64,000 bases of DNA from Collybia mongolica. Its lineage: Eukaryota; Basidiomycota; Agaricomycetes; Agaricales; Clitocybaceae. The translations under genes and the position numbers were made by a program. Position 1 is the stretch's first letter. Each line of letters opens with the position of its first letter. Under the pieces are notes generated by a model. That model saw only the letters and a program-made list of their open reading frames with translations. It did not search any database and was not told the DNA's origin. The stretch lies in NCBI GenBank assembly GCA_013420905.1, contig JAAXNY010000001.1, positions 3,534,001-3,598,000 of the forward strand, in the 5' to 3' direction. Of the stretch, positions 35,607-47,463 are shown piece by piece.

Positions 35607-36490
35607 TCAAGTCGTTCTAATACGCACTTCGTCGTTACACATATAACGACTGCAGCTCTCATACACTGACATTATATTGTCAAGGAGGAAGTACTGTAGG
35701 TGGAAGATTTTGGCGAGCTGGGAAGGAAGCGGAGTAAACGACGACTCACGTTCAGTATCAAGGCTTCGTCGGATATTTTGGGGAGTATCAGAACGCGCTC
35801 GAGGACCCGCCGGAGGAGACCGAGATGTTGATGTATTACTAGTATGGTTAGGGTGCGGTGGATGGGCAATGGAAGGGGGGGAGAAAAGGTCTGAACGAGA
35901 TGATGGTAGCGCGGGGCGTAGGGGAGATTTATCGCGAACAATAGGTTCCGGAGTTAACTGATTTAACATGCGAAGGCTTGGGAGAAGATGAAATGCACGA
36001 TAAAGCGGGTATGACGGGGAGTCGTAGGATTGGTGCCGCTTCGTAGGTGCGAAGATGTTTCTTTACGCTTGGCTTTCGTAAAGGCGTGCCAGTAGCGAGC
36101 GAGGTGGCCTGTGGAAGGGGAGCATTTTGTATATAAATGGAACAGGAGGAACGGGCGTCTGTGGATACGACTCGATTGCCTCACCACGACCGGAATCGAG
36201 ACGCGATGTCAGTGGAGAACCGTATAGTTCAAGGATACCCCACTGGCACGTCGTAGAGGTTGAGTTAATAACTACCGGAAAAACAACGGGATAAGTTTCT
36301 CTATCCATCAATGTCGAGTCCATGTCAAGAGAAGACACCCCCGTCATGGTAATAGGGTTTTTAGTGGTGCTGGAGTCTACAGGTGACAGCGGCAGAGGGA
36401 AAGGAGGGGAAAAGGTGACCGGAGAGGGCAAGGATCTAAAGATGTTCCTCCCTGTTCCCAAATTTCTGGACAAGCGAGCGTTCAATATAA
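35607..36490 (-). CDS. Hypothetical Pro/Ser-rich protein region, exon structure not resolved
   Basis: Three partly overlapping minus-strand frames read like coding sequence: about 36485-36110 (contains MTGVSSLDMDST and PVPPVPF), about 36130-35945 in another phase (contains GTPLRKPSVKKHLRTYEA) and 35969-35607 (Pro/Ser/Arg-rich, with NIRRSLDTERES). GT donors and AG acceptors exist between them but I could not find a set that keeps phase, so the listed span is a region, not a model. No domain seen. Confidence 0.3.
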
Positions 36491-36599
36491 TTCCAAGCCA
36501 GACAACCCAAAAGCAGGTAGGTAGGGTTGGGTTTCCCCTTTCTGGACACCCTCCCAGTTTGTGTGCACCTCAGTAACATTGGGCAACGCCGGCGACAGT

Positions 36600-36960
36600 T
36601 TAGGCCTTAGGTGTTATCTTAAATCTCCTGGAAAAGGGTCTCAAAATACCCTCTGTATTTCTTTTCATGGAGGATAGATCGTCGCCCTGGAATTTCTCCA
36701 GCTCTTCTGCCAACCATGTCATAGGATCCGTCGTAGTTTTTGAGTCAAGATTCTCCTACCTGAACCGTGCCACGATTCAGGATCGTTGAATATATTTTCT
36801 GCAATCGCACTCCCTGGGATACCACCCAACATCGTTCCAAACGGGTTGGCCGAAATAATGGGGGACTCTAGCAAGTCCAAATCGGGGTAGTTTTTCCATG
36901 AACATCGGAGCAGGAGCAGCGGCGGGAAGGACGGGAAAGGCAGGGATTCACAGGTTCGGA
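36600..36960 (-). CDS. C-terminal exons of a hypothetical gene, 5' part not found
   Basis: Two exons join cleanly: complement(36600..36706, 36760..36960), with donor GTAGGA, acceptor GGCAG and a stop at 36600-36602. The product part contains ESPIISANPFGTMLGGIPGS and ends RRFKITPKA. An AACAG acceptor precedes 36960, so at least one more exon must lie upstream (to the right), exactly where the 37140-38675 element sits. No family recognised. The gene may have been split or truncated by that insertion; the fragment at 38797-39198 lies on the same strand on the far side. Confidence 0.4.
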
Positions 36961-37139
36961 CTGTTTTAGTTCAGATGAGAATGAAACGGGGGAGGGAAGT
37001 GTTAGATTTTGAAGGCAATAAATACTACTATTTGTAGCCGGAAACTATGGGAAGCGGACTTGCACGGCGGGGATCTCGCCACCTCAGCGCTCAGCATTTG
37101 CCACAAGCGATGGAGAGTGGTGTCAGGGATGTCGACTGT

Positions 37140-38675
37140 TACATCAGCAAACCCTGATTTTTCCCACAAATAGCCGACAGGAACCGCAGCGTCTCTCAAA
37201 TTCATTGGTGTCTTCACAGTGCTATGCAGAGCTGGACTTTGACTTCACAGTTCTGTGCAGAGTTGGATAGAGTACATTTGGCCTGTACAGATTGGGCCTT
37301 CTCTGTGCAGCTTTGTTTGGATGTTTCGGGCCTGTACATCATCATAAAGGAGCCCTTATTTCTATACAGATCATGTCAGATTAGCCACTAAGTCCATGTT
37401 GTTGAACAAGTAGCTTGATAAAAAAAACTGTAATGGGAACTAATAAGATGCATAAAATAGCTCCTCATCTATGTATTTATTCAGGAAGGATATGTTACTG
37501 TATTCCAATGTAGTTTCCTTCAACAATCTTGGATTGGCCTTTGTGCCGAACCAAGGGATTAAACCTGCAAGCATTTGTACTCATGCCAATGCTACCACAT
37601 CTCCCTTGATGGTGTTGTTGCTTCTCCATGCCTGCTCCAAGAAGTACATATTTGGGTGGGTATGTGCATGCATTATGGTCGAAACCCACACCCGTTTGAG
37701 TGGTGTGCGGGTTTCTCAGGCTGAGTTTCAAAATACTTAGTGCTTTTGTTCGAAGGTAGCTCGTGCAAACAACCACCCACCTTCATCACCATCGACAATG
37801 ACTGGATAACAGCCCCCCTCTCCACCTCCCTCAATCTCTGGCCATCCCTAGTGCCACATCATGCTAACTGCCTGTCCCATGTCAGGAAGTACCCACCAGG
37901 TATGTTCACCCACCCTCGTACACCTGCCACATCACACTTATGCTTATGGCCCCAAACTTGGAACTACCCCCAACAATGGCACAACAATGCAGCAAGGGAC
38001 CTCCCTATCCCTCGACGACCCCAGTATGATTGCCACATTGCACTAATGGCCTGATGGATATGCAGAAATACACGGGGTGGTCATGGGTCTTATTGGTGGT
38101 CTTGGGGGGGATCGTTATCATGGTATGAGGTTTGGTGATATGTTGGAGGGCGTCGGCAGGGTTGGAAGGCAAGTGCTCATGTATCCTTAGTACTTGAACC
38201 AACTCATGTTTATTCCAGGATGCAATTGAAGAAAGGGAAGCTGACCCCGGATGACATGAATCTCGACATCATTCTCAACTAATTAGTAACCCATCCTTAA
38301 TCTACCATATGCTTCCCATCTGCCATATATTTTCAGCTTATATTTACGCTTATACCCATGCTGGTGAATATATTTATTGCCACCTCATTTTGTGAACCTG
38401 TGTGATCCTCTAATGTTGAACATTCCTTGCCTGAATTCATTGCATTACCCAAACAATACAGAGGATAGGTATGACTGGAAAGCTCTATAGGGAATCCCCC
38501 TGTCCTGTGCAGTTATACACAGTGAAAATGATAGCTTACACAGTGATTCACAGAAGATCTGTGTCACCATACAGAGCTGCCACTATAGGGACGTGTACTG
38601 TGGACTCTGTGGTACTGTAGGTCTCTGCACAGTGCTGTCACACTAGGCACCAGACTGATCAGGATTTGCTGATGT
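37140..38675. mobile_element. Non-autonomous DNA transposon, about 1.5 kb
   Basis: Ends carry inverted copies of a short repeat: TACATCAGCAAACCCTGAT at the left and, as reverse complement, the same word with one difference at the right (38658-38676). Inside each end further inverted similarity appears (CAGTGCTATGCAGAG at left about 37218; CTCTGCACAGTGCTG at right about 38625). No transposase is encoded; frames inside are short. I could not see a clear target duplication, so exact borders are uncertain. The end motif also occurs at about 7050-7066, showing a family with several copies. Confidence 0.5.
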
Positions 38676-38796
38676 ACGGGTTGGGACTCGATCTTTAAAT
38701 GTATTTCATATTAGAGTGAAGGTGTCGCTCTCACTCACTCGGGATATTAGAAGACCCTGGCAATCGCCCAGGGGATTCATTCAAGTATATACATGA

Positions 38797-39198
38797 CTAT
38801 ATAGTAGCTGTAATATGAAATATAAGGGAAACCATACCAATAGGGATGAGATCCGAAGGGAAAGTAATGATAAGTAATCGCATGATAAAGATATTGTCAG
38901 GATGCGTTTGATATTCCAACATTTCACGCATGGCCAGCGTTGACGAAGTTAAAACACCTGGAAGGCGGCGAATCCTCCCATCAAAATTATCCAAATGCGG
39001 CATGCGGATGCCCAGTTTGGGAAATACTTGAAACTTGAGTGTCAAGCCCATGTGCATCACAGTTTTGGTTAAAACTGTTGTTGAATATCCAAGCACAGTC
39101 GAGGCCATCAGATCAGGGCATTCAGCAACGTCATAAGCGTTTCTCGACCCCAGACTATTAAAACGAACTACTGACGAGTAAGGGTCAACACAACACAT
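38797..39198 (-). CDS. Hypothetical protein fragment, 133 residues
   Basis: Open frame from ATG 39198, starting 33 bases downstream of the GH5 stop on the same strand. It has strong protein character (SRNAYDVAECPDLMAS, RRLPGVLTSSTLAMREML) and a good donor GTATGG after DLIPIG at about 38840, so it is likely an exon of a longer gene. A possible acceptor (TTGCCAG) would end the protein shortly after. It might belong with the exons at 36600-36960, separated by the transposon, but no similarity proves this. No family recognised. Confidence 0.35.
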   Translation of the reverse strand: MCCVDPYSSVVRFNSLGSRNAYDVAECPDLMASTVLGYSTTVLTKTVMHMGLTLKFQVFPKLGIRMPHLDNFDGRIRRLPGVLTSSTLAMREMLEYQTHPDNIFIMRLLIITFPSDLIPIGMVSLIFHITATI

Positions 39199-39230
39199 GC
39201 TAAACAGCCTGCAACGGCTGAAATGTGAAT

Positions 39231-40867
39231 TTATAAGCCTGCATTTTCCCTCAACGCTTTATTTAATCCTTCTCTCTTCTCGCAATTTTCAAACCTGAAA
39301 CTCTTTGCAAGGTTCTCCAGACTTGCTTCATCCATTCCACTGAACATTTCTGCCCACTCCTTCACGAGAAATTCGGCAACAAGCATCGTCCTGGAAAGCC
39401 GTGTCACTCGCTCCTCAACGCTCCACAGAGGTGGATATAACTTCAGTTTTGAGTCATCTGAAACTGAGTCCTTGATCAGCTGGACTATAGGCTGGTAGAT
39501 ATGTTTAACATCTTTATCGTCCTTTCCCCAAGCATCGACAGCAAGGCGATGCTTTCTTTCGAGGAAGGTTTTAAAGAGCTTCATATATGGTGTTGATCGT
39601 GAAACGTAGACCATTCCCTGGAATCCGATATCCTTGTAAAGCCATATCGACCAGCTCAGTCTGTCCTACCAACAGTTTATTAGCCATCGGTGCAGATAGG
39701 AACTTATCGACGACTTACTTGGGCATATATCTTGAGTTGATCTTCAAGCACCATGTATCGTCGTTCATTGATTTGGTCTGTATCCTCCGCGTCATACTCC
39801 TTTCTGGCATAGACTGGCCCCCACTCTCCATTCCAGGCACAAAGGCCCTTCTCATCAATCCAGTGTCTCTTTCTCTCGTATGTTTTCCTGAGCCTCTCCA
39901 GTTGTGGTGCGCTCCTTTCATATGGCTCTGGGGAGTTAGGGAAACCATACACCGCATAGTCATGAATCGAGTAAGCAGTATTCTTCCATCGCTCTTCCGA
40001 ATTTTCGGGAAATTGGGTAAAGTCGGTTGCAAAGGTGTTGCCATCTAGGAATAAAATGTGGTTGGGATCTACATCGCGAATGGCAGTATACACTCGGTCG
40101 TAGAATGCAATGAGACCAGAGTGTGTTGGATGTGGATCGGCAGGCTCGTTTAGTACGTTGTAGCCCACAACCCATGGATTGTCCTTATAATGCCGAGCAA
40201 TATCTGCCCAAAGCCACTCCAACCGGTCTTGGAAGTCTTTGTGCACCCAGAACTTTGCGATGTGGATACCAGAGTCTGCGTGCCAACCACCGCTTTGGCC
40301 TCCAGGAGCAGTGTGCATATCAATAATGGTATAGATTGATTGAGCTGCGCAAATAGCGATGGCCCGATCCAAATGCTTGTACGCATCCTTTTGGAGGACT
40401 CGAGGATTCAAGTCGTCTAGGTAATACACTCAAGGCTTCGCATAATTTTGAGAATAGGACACATCAGGATTACCTTCAAAATGTCGATAGTTAATAGCAA
40501 TGCGGATGCAGTTCAAGCCAAGTGATTTAAAAAAGATGGCATCCTTCTCAGTGAAGAAATGCTCCAGAAACTGACGAGGTCATTAGATATTACATAGTTC
40601 TCCGACACCGGAACGCACTTTGTCGAAGAAAAAATTGCTTTTTTCCTTCCCTAGCACCTCTTCGAGGGCTTCTCGTACTTGAAATTCACACCCTGGATAC
40701 CCACTGATGAAGTTCTCCATCCTAAGAGTTTTCACGCCGTGATTAGTGCCTAATTCATAAGACGTTGTGACTCACGTCATCCATCCTCCTAACCCGGCTC
40801 CACGGAGAACAACCTCATTGTCTGCACCATCGACAATCTTCGTTCCCGATACCTTTAGGAATGCCAT
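39231..40867 (-). CDS. Glycoside hydrolase family 5 (glucanase-like)
   Basis: Retaining beta-glycosidase of the GH5 type, likely acting on beta-glucan of the cell wall or on a glycolipid. Model: complement(39231..39665, 39719..40416, 40474..40570, 40619..40721, 40776..40867), 474 residues. Start ATG 40867 is followed by RGAGLGGWM, typical of the family start; no signal peptide is seen, suggesting an intracellular enzyme. Motifs: [24 protein letters not shown], the acid/base in [10 protein letters not shown] (about residue 186), [10 protein letters not shown], the nucleophile in NGEWGPVY (about 294), and [17 protein letters not shown] near the C-terminal end of the barrel. Both catalytic Glu are present. 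The subfamily is uncertain; the substrate is therefore not fixed. Confidence 0.85.
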
Positions 40868-41150
40868 GAATGGTGGGTGGGATAAAACTTAACTAGCTTC
40901 GGTTTATCTAGATAAGGAATGATAATTGATGTCGCCAAACCCGGCCCGTCCGTGATCTGGTCCGGAAGTTTCTCGCTCGAATATTTTTGGATGTCGAGAC
41001 AAGAGACCGTCCAGACATACATGGAACATAAGATATTATATGCGAATCATGGCGCACCTTGACTTGAATATTCTACACGAAAAAAACGCGACAAAAGGAA
41101 GGCACAAAGAAGGGAGAGTTTGTATTCCTTTTTGTACATGATGAATGCAT

Positions 41151-42319
41151 TTATCGGCGTTCAAACCTGTCTCGGGCCTTCTGATTCCGCCTCACGTCTT
41201 CGTCTTTCAATTTGGCATTCAAAGATGAGAGCAATTCTCGAGCGTATCTTTCGCCATCCTAATATTTATAGTTAACAAACCGAGGGTGAACGAGTGTTGC
41301 CATATCAACCTTCAAAAGCTCCTTGAGATGAGATGGTTTTATCTCCCCAGGGCCGATCATTCGTATGGCCTGAATGTCAGAGGGTGCAGAGGGGAGGAAA
41401 GAGAAAACCAAGAGTAGCTTGAGTGGTGTGGCAGCCTCCTCTTGCAGTGTTGCATCTAGGTAGTGCGCAGGGGGGACCTAAACGGCGTCAATACTATTGT
41501 ACACAGAAAGAAATACTTGTAGCAAACGCACTAGATTTAGTGTAACACACACGGGCCATTTGTCCCTTCCGTCCAGAACTTCTCCTTCGTCCCAGTAATC
41601 AGGAAGCTCGAAATCAGTCGCGTTTTGGATTTGACGAGTATCAAAACCACTTGAAGTGTCCTCGTCTACATCCATGTCTCCTTTACCAGTTGCTGTCTCC
41701 GCGCTTGATCCAGCTTTCTTAGCCTTGTATTCAATGCTCCTTGTCCTCGGTACTTTAGTATCCCATAATGCTGCCCTTGCGGCTATAAAGAGTGCATCGT
41801 AGATGTTGCCTGAATCCGAGAGCACAGCTATGTCGAGGTTGAGCAACCATGATTTTTTGTTCGAAAGAATGCCGAGGTTTTTGGGGTGCAGCGAAGGATG
41901 TGAGAGGGTTTGATGAAGAATCGAGGACATATCATGTTGAAGGTCGTCCAACGCACCCGAGGATATGTGAGGATACGCTGCTGGAGAGCTACCTTCAACT
42001 CATTCAGCCCGCATTGTGACGGCTAAACCTGCAAAACGAACCAAGAAACCGTGGATACGATCCTCCCTCCATCCACTCCATCCACTCCGACGCTCTCTAC
42101 CTCAAGCTTTGCAGCGGCTAACACTTCAGTTCCCCCGCCGTTTGAAGTCCTGCCGATGCTGACCCTGGCACTTCCGTTCGCGAGCGGGGCCACGCCAGTT
42201 TCTAAGGCCACAGATCGAAAATCTAAAGAAGAACGGCCATCCGCACGTAATGGTGAACTCGAAAGCAGTCCAGATTGGATGTACGATTTTTCCGCCTTGG
42301 ATAGTGAGATTGAAGCCAT
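41151..42319 (-). CDS. RRP42: Exosome core subunit Rrp42-like (RNase PH fold)
   Basis: Subunit of the ring of the RNA exosome, which degrades and trims RNA from the 3' end in nucleus and cytoplasm. Model: complement(41151..41258, 41310..41477, 41532..41988, 42042..42319), 336 residues (yeast 265; the extra length is an acidic insert near KGDMDVDED and a charged tail). Start MASISLSKAEKSYI fits the family start. Motifs: LRADGRSSLDFR, VSTVSCSPAAYP (split by intron 1), WLLNLDIAVLSDSGNIYDAL, ALWDTKVPR. The C-terminus is coiled-coil-like and charged. Head to head with the M24B peptidase, 37 bases between start codons. Confidence 0.88.
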
Positions 42320-42356
42320 AGATGTTTTACAAAAATGCCCCCTACGGAAGCCGGAA
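42320..42356. promoter_or_regulatory. 37-base gap between divergent RRP42 and peptidase starts
   Basis: The two predicted ATG codons (42319 minus, 42357 plus) are only 37 bases apart, so the promoters must overlap each other's 5' UTR or coding sequence. The peptidase start is inferred from phase and a mitochondrial-like leader, so the gap may change if a later start is used. Confidence 0.45.
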
Positions 42357-44357
42357 ATGAGCCGGGTACACCTGCAAATCTGTGCCACGGCTGAACGAAA
42401 ACATTTCTCCCACTCACTACCACGATCTCTAACCCATATATCAGTCGTTGATAATGGTGTATCCTGGTCAATATCCCAATCATTCCGGGATGTCATATTT
42501 GCGCTAAATTGATCCACCACAGCGCAGAAACATGTTCTTAAGACCTTCGAAAGCCTTGTGGAAATATTGCCTGCATCTGAGCAGACGAAGGTGAGATCGA
42601 TCAATAAATCTTGTCCAGACCATCGATCTGATTTATTTTCTATGATAGCCTCAGGTCCTGCTTCTGGCAGGAGAAGTAACAGGCTTTCGTAACGACACAG
42701 ATCGCGAACTCGTATTCCGTCAAGAGTCGAATTTCTACTACTTGTCAGGATGCATGATTCCCTCATCGTTCTTACTTATCGCCTACCAACCTGGGACTTC
42801 GCTATCAAAGACCCCCTCCGTGGATCTTTTCATTCCTAAAGCTGAAGCTGCAGATATCATGTGGTCCGTTCCGCCACCGTCACTTGCAGCAGCTACCGAA
42901 ATACACGACGTCACAAGGGTTGATCACCCCAGCGCTCTTCCCGCCGCGATTGATACTTTGATCAAGGCACTTCCGGGTGCATTGTTCCACACTCTCCCAA
43001 GGGGATCGCCCCTCTTTCCTGTTTTATCCGAGGAGTACATACAGCCCGTTCTAGCAAAGGAGAATGAAGGAGGGGCTGTGACCGACCTTTACCTTCTATC
43101 TGCACTTCATCGTGCGCGCTTGACGAAAGACGATTATGAGATTTCACAAATCAAACGCGCAAATAATATCAGCTCGAGAGCCCATGAAGTCGTCATGAGA
43201 GTCCTCGGCAAAGCTGTCAAGGGAGGTATCGTAAAGGGAGCTGGCGCCGCTGTAGATAGGCCTCTTCTACCGGGTGAATGGTTAATTGAAAAAGAAGCCG
43301 AAGCCGAAGCTGTGTTTGTAGCCTCATGTAGGAGAGAGGGGTGCGTTCTATCGTCGGTCTCCATTGGTCCGCATCTGACCATTGATATCCAGCGCCGTTC
43401 ACCAAGCATATCTGCCTATCGTTGCTGCATCCACCCGCGCCTCAACCCTTCATTATTGCTGTAACGACCGTGAATTTGCATGGGGTCCGATCCATCCGCA
43501 TGACCATCAAAACAAGAATGATTTCGCCCATGGAGGGGCCAAGGAACTCAATCCTCAAGTTTTACTTATTGATGCAGGTTGTGAATGGGATTGTTATGCC
43601 GCAGATATCACTAGGACTATGCCCGTCGGAAACGGCGGAAAATTTACCCCAGAAGCTCGCGCGATCTATGAGCTTGTCCTCGAGATGCAGAAGGTATGTC
43701 AATAGCTCTCCACAACTTATGACGCAACCTAGCTCTTACATATGTTTTAGGCCTCATTTGATATGCTTACACCGAACCTACACTGGGACGCCATCCAGCT
43801 TTTGTGTCACCGCACCTTGATCAGAGGGTTCCAGCGCCTAGGAATCTTCAAGTCGCCTGATTCTCCTGGATCAGGATCATGGAATGCAGAAGAAGCTATT
43901 CTTGCCTCAGGAATAAGCTCCGCGTTTTTCCCACACGGTGTCGGCCATTCTCTGGGAATGGATGTGCATGACGTTCCCAGTGCTAGTAAACCCGTAGTAA
44001 ACAACACGATCAAATCAGCTTTAGGCCATCCCAGCTTCTATGAATACTTAAGGTTACGACTTCCTCTGGAGGCCAGAATGGTCGTTGTGAGTCCTTTTTT
44101 TTTCGACGCGCACACACAGTACCAACGTTTCATTACTTCTTCAGACCGTTGAGCCTGGGATCTATTTCTCCCCACATCTGTTAGCTCCTGTACGAGACTC
44201 GAAGCACATTGACCAAGAGGTCTTGAAGCGATACGAAAGTGTGGGAGGGGTGAGGATTGAAGACGTAGTGCTAATAACCGAGACGGGGTATGAAAATCTG
44301 ACTACAGTTCGAAGAGATACGGCTTGGGTCGAAGCCGTATGCTCGGGTGAAATATAA
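42357..44357 (+). CDS. M24B metallopeptidase, Xaa-Pro aminopeptidase/dipeptidase type
   Basis: Two-metal peptidase that cleaves the bond before proline. Model: join(42357..42456, 42523..42590, 42655..43340, 43393..43693, 43751..44086, 44145..44357), 567 residues. The N-terminus (Arg/Ser/His-rich, no acid for about 30 residues) suits a mitochondrial leader, as in Icp55/XPNPEP3; this supports the chosen start. The N-terminal domain has FRQESNFYYLSGC. Metal ligands are all present: LLIDAGCEWD (Asp), AADITRTMP (Asp), FFPHGVGHSLGMDVHD (His), TVEPGIYF (Glu) and VLITETGYENLT (Glu). Introns of 52-66 bases have normal ends. Whether the enzyme is an aminopeptidase or a prolidase cannot be decided from these motifs. 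Confidence 0.88.
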
Positions 44358-45077
44358 AATGCAGTCCTCGACCAGGACATCCGCAGTTATAACAATACCA
44401 CACTGTCCTTGTACCTCTAATGTGTACCAGCTTGTACCCTTGTTACTTCCACCAATATATCTGAACAACATGTATGGAGAGCGTTACTTTACTTACCATC
44501 TTTCAAACTTGAATATATAAATACTTCGTAAAAGTTACATTCCAAAACAATGGTATTTTTGTGCGTAAATTATAGGTACCCAGACTGTGGAAATAGCTTC
44601 CCTTGCACCGGCATCATATCAAGCACGACATTCAGAGAGACCCTGTAATTGTAATTGATGCACATCCTTTCCGAGTCATCTTCTATACTCATTGCCATCT
44701 GGCACGTGAAATTTATGTTATGGCCTACGGTTCGTAGAAAGGTCAAGATACAAATGATACTTATTGGAAAGTCATAATTAGCGACCGAATTTGTGTGATT
44801 CGCGGCAAGTGGTCATGGGTCACGAGTTAGTTGGGATATTTCGTGAGTCGTATTTCCTCCTCCCTTTGGGATTAACTGTTTCTGGCATTTCGCTTCAACA
44901 GGTGTAATTCGGTAAGCCTCTACTGGTGTGCACTGACGGATGACATCCCAAGCACGAATGTATTGCCACACCGCACCAAGAACCCATATTAGTAGACGCC
45001 ATAAGGCAAGGAGTGGGAAAGGGGCTACCAAGAGCCTTCCTTATACATGACGTAGCCACCCACAAAGTACCAACAAC
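44358..45077. other. Intergenic, nothing recognised
   Basis: 3' flank of the peptidase and promoter side of the DUF6593 gene. Short frames here lack protein character. Confidence 0.35.
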
Positions 45078-45751
45078 ATGAATCTTTACTTGTCAAAATG
45101 CTCGCCGATCCACTCGAATTTCACGGATGACGACGAGCGAACGCTTTATCAAGTCAATACGCCAATGAAAGTATCCGGGCGAACCTCGACCATCACTCGG
45201 GCCGTAGCTGAGGAACTGTCGCATCTGGAAGAGGGGGTCGATATGCACGACAGATTCGAGTTTCTGGCCCAGATAGAGTATAAGGCCTTTGCTTCTTCTG
45301 TTATCAAGTTTGAAGACACCAAGGTGGAAACAAGAGTGTTTTTTCAAAAGGAAGGGTGGGGACTTTATGGTCGGGGAGCACACCTAAGTCATATTGCACG
45401 AGGAGATACAGATTACGGGTAGTCATCGCGCATTCACTGGGCTGGATGGAAAGCGGTATAAATGGCTTATGAACATGTTCGCTTCCGAAGTAAGTCTTGC
45501 GATTTAGCAGTCTCGGGGTTGCGGAATAAGAGGTTCTGCTGTAGCTCATCCTGGATGACGGCTCAAAAGCTCCTGTCGCTCAGTTTCATCGCAAAAGGCT
45601 TGGTATTATGAGGAAATCCCAACCGACGTATCTTGAAATATTCCCTCCTGGCCGACATATCGTAGACACAATCATAGTAACCTTCATCTACATCGAGAAA
45701 CGCCGGAAAAACAGGGAAAGAAAGGCTTCTTGGAATCCAAAGAGGGAGTGA
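45078..45751 (+). CDS. DUF6593 family protein
   Basis: Small protein of a family seen mainly in mushrooms, function unknown. Model: join(45078..45355, 45423..45489, 45545..45751), 183 residues. It starts MNLYLSKCSPIHSNFTDDD, followed by YQVNTP, an Ile-Glu-Tyr core (AQIEYKAF), TRVFFQKEG, GLDGKRYKWLMN, then DDGSKAPVAQFHRK, YLEIFPPG and a hydrophobic C-terminal helix DTIIVTFIYIEK, all in the family order. The second intron is clear (GTAAGT...CTGTAG). The first intron (45356-45422, donor GTGGGG, acceptor GGGTAG) is less certain: without it the frame reads on as WGLYGRG, also family-like, to a stop at 45420. A one-base frameshift would be the other explanation. Confidence 0.7.
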
Positions 45752-45935
45752 TTGATGAGGCTGAAAGACAGTTTGTATTTGTATCGACTGCGGACGTCCT
45801 ATGTTTCGTGTAAGTGTACGATACTTGGCTTGAGATCATGCGTATTGGGGGTGGGAAATTTGGTGATGTCAACGTTCGCAATAAATTTCGATTGTATACG
45901 TAACATTCATTATCACTCTGGAGCCCATGCACACC

Positions 45936-47463
45936 ATGAATCACTTTTTCTCATGGCTAGCTTCGTATGATGTAGCATCGGAACGCAGTACTCCAAGACT
46001 ATGAGAAGCCTCCACCGTTTCGGGTATTTAACGTTGTTGGGTCATCACATGGCGCACCACCAGTTTCTTCCTATGAGTTGTCAAGGAGATCCCCTCAACA
46101 CCCTGGGCCCAGGAAAGCTTTGCTAATGACTATCCAAAGGCCGCAATATACGCCTCCAATTAATCTGCTTCACCCAATGGACTCCGATGTCGCGGTGTCA
46201 GCAACAAATCGGGATTCTTTACGCACCTCTGTGTTCAACGTCTGCCTCGAATTAGGAGCACTAGACGAAAACAGTCTCGTCGCGGAATGGATGTTCAACG
46301 ACCTTTCATCGGATGGCGCAATCGCCGAAGACGATCTGCGGACGATCAATCAGGAAAGTATCTCTATGGGATGGGAGGACACGGGCATGGTGCATGATAA
46401 GAGGCATCATATCCCTCTTTCGGCTAGGGCATCAGCATTCGCAGCGAGGCTGAGGCAAAGAGGAAAATACAGACAGAAGTCAGACGACTCGACCGCTGAC
46501 GGGCAGGAATTTGGGACAGGTCATGTCTCTTTGAATCGCCGGTCATTCTTTCAACGCATAGCGCGCAAATCCGATGCAGTCGTGCATCACGACAACCTAA
46601 CGGTTCCAGCCCCCACCGATACGGAGCATGTCTCTACAAACCCGAAGACGTTCTTTCAACTCAAAGCCCGTTCTTCCACAGGGCCTCCAAACGCTCAGGG
46701 TGAGCTTCCAGCAACCCCACCGTCCAACATTAAACCATCCACTTTTGCACCCACCCTTGATGCGGCCCCTCATGCAGGGCTGTTACAGGATCCGCCCCAC
46801 TCACAGGGCGTAACTGGCTTCGACGAGGATGATGATTGGGAGGAAGTCGAGGCCCGTCCCCAATCACCCCTTTATGCGCTGAAGAACAAAGGAATAAACC
46901 CGGCACCTGCAATCCTCACTAAAAAAAAACGTTCTGGAGCTCATGTGAAACACAATGACGTTGAGCGTACTACACCCCACCACGGCTTCTCTTTCGCACT
47001 CCCTGGTTCGATATTCCCATCCATCTCATCGCAGCGCCGGAAGGCTACTTCTCGCCCAACCGCTTTATTTCCCACAATTCGGTCGCCACCCAATTGTCAA
47101 AAGAAGTTAAGCGTTCACAGCGAATATCTACAACCACGGAGATTCTCAACCTCCCTCCCTTCATCACCTTTTCTACTCGTCACATCTCATGATGCGAGTG
47201 GAAGCCCCAGTGTCCTTTCCACCTCTGTTGTTTTATCACCTCCCAATGCTCCTTCAACCCCTCCTGTTCTACCTGTATCGATTTACAAGACCCATCGAAC
47301 AAGTATGGGTTATCACAATCAATTCTTTCCCAACACTCCCTCAAAGCCTGCTTACCCACAATCAGCTTCTCACCCTTCACTACCCGACGCGGTGTCTTCC
47401 CACTCGGCACGCCAGGTCCCTTTTCCTCGAATGCCAGTATGTTATCATTCTTCAATTACATGA
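45936..47463 (+). CDS. Hypothetical Pro/Ser-rich protein
   Basis: Model: join(45936..45987, 46064..47463), 483 residues. The long frame has no ATG for its first part; a first exon starting MNHFFSWLASYDVASER joins it in phase through a 76-base intron (GTACTC...CACCAG). The alternative is ATG 46126 in the long exon. N-terminal part contains a short ordered helix (FNVCLELGALDENSLVAEWM); the rest is low complexity, rich in Pro, Ser and basic residues. An imperfect internal repeat (HVSLNRRSFFQRIARKS and HVSTNPKTFFQLKARSS) lies around residues 160-210. A late intron starting GTATGT at about 47439 could replace the last eight residues. No domain known; probably a disordered regulatory or cytoskeletal protein, but that is a guess. 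Confidence 0.55.

Noticed and set aside
42051..42356. Plus-strand ORF opposite RRP42 exon 1
   Set aside because: It is the antisense frame of RRP42 coding sequence; only its part after 42357 fits the peptidase leader.
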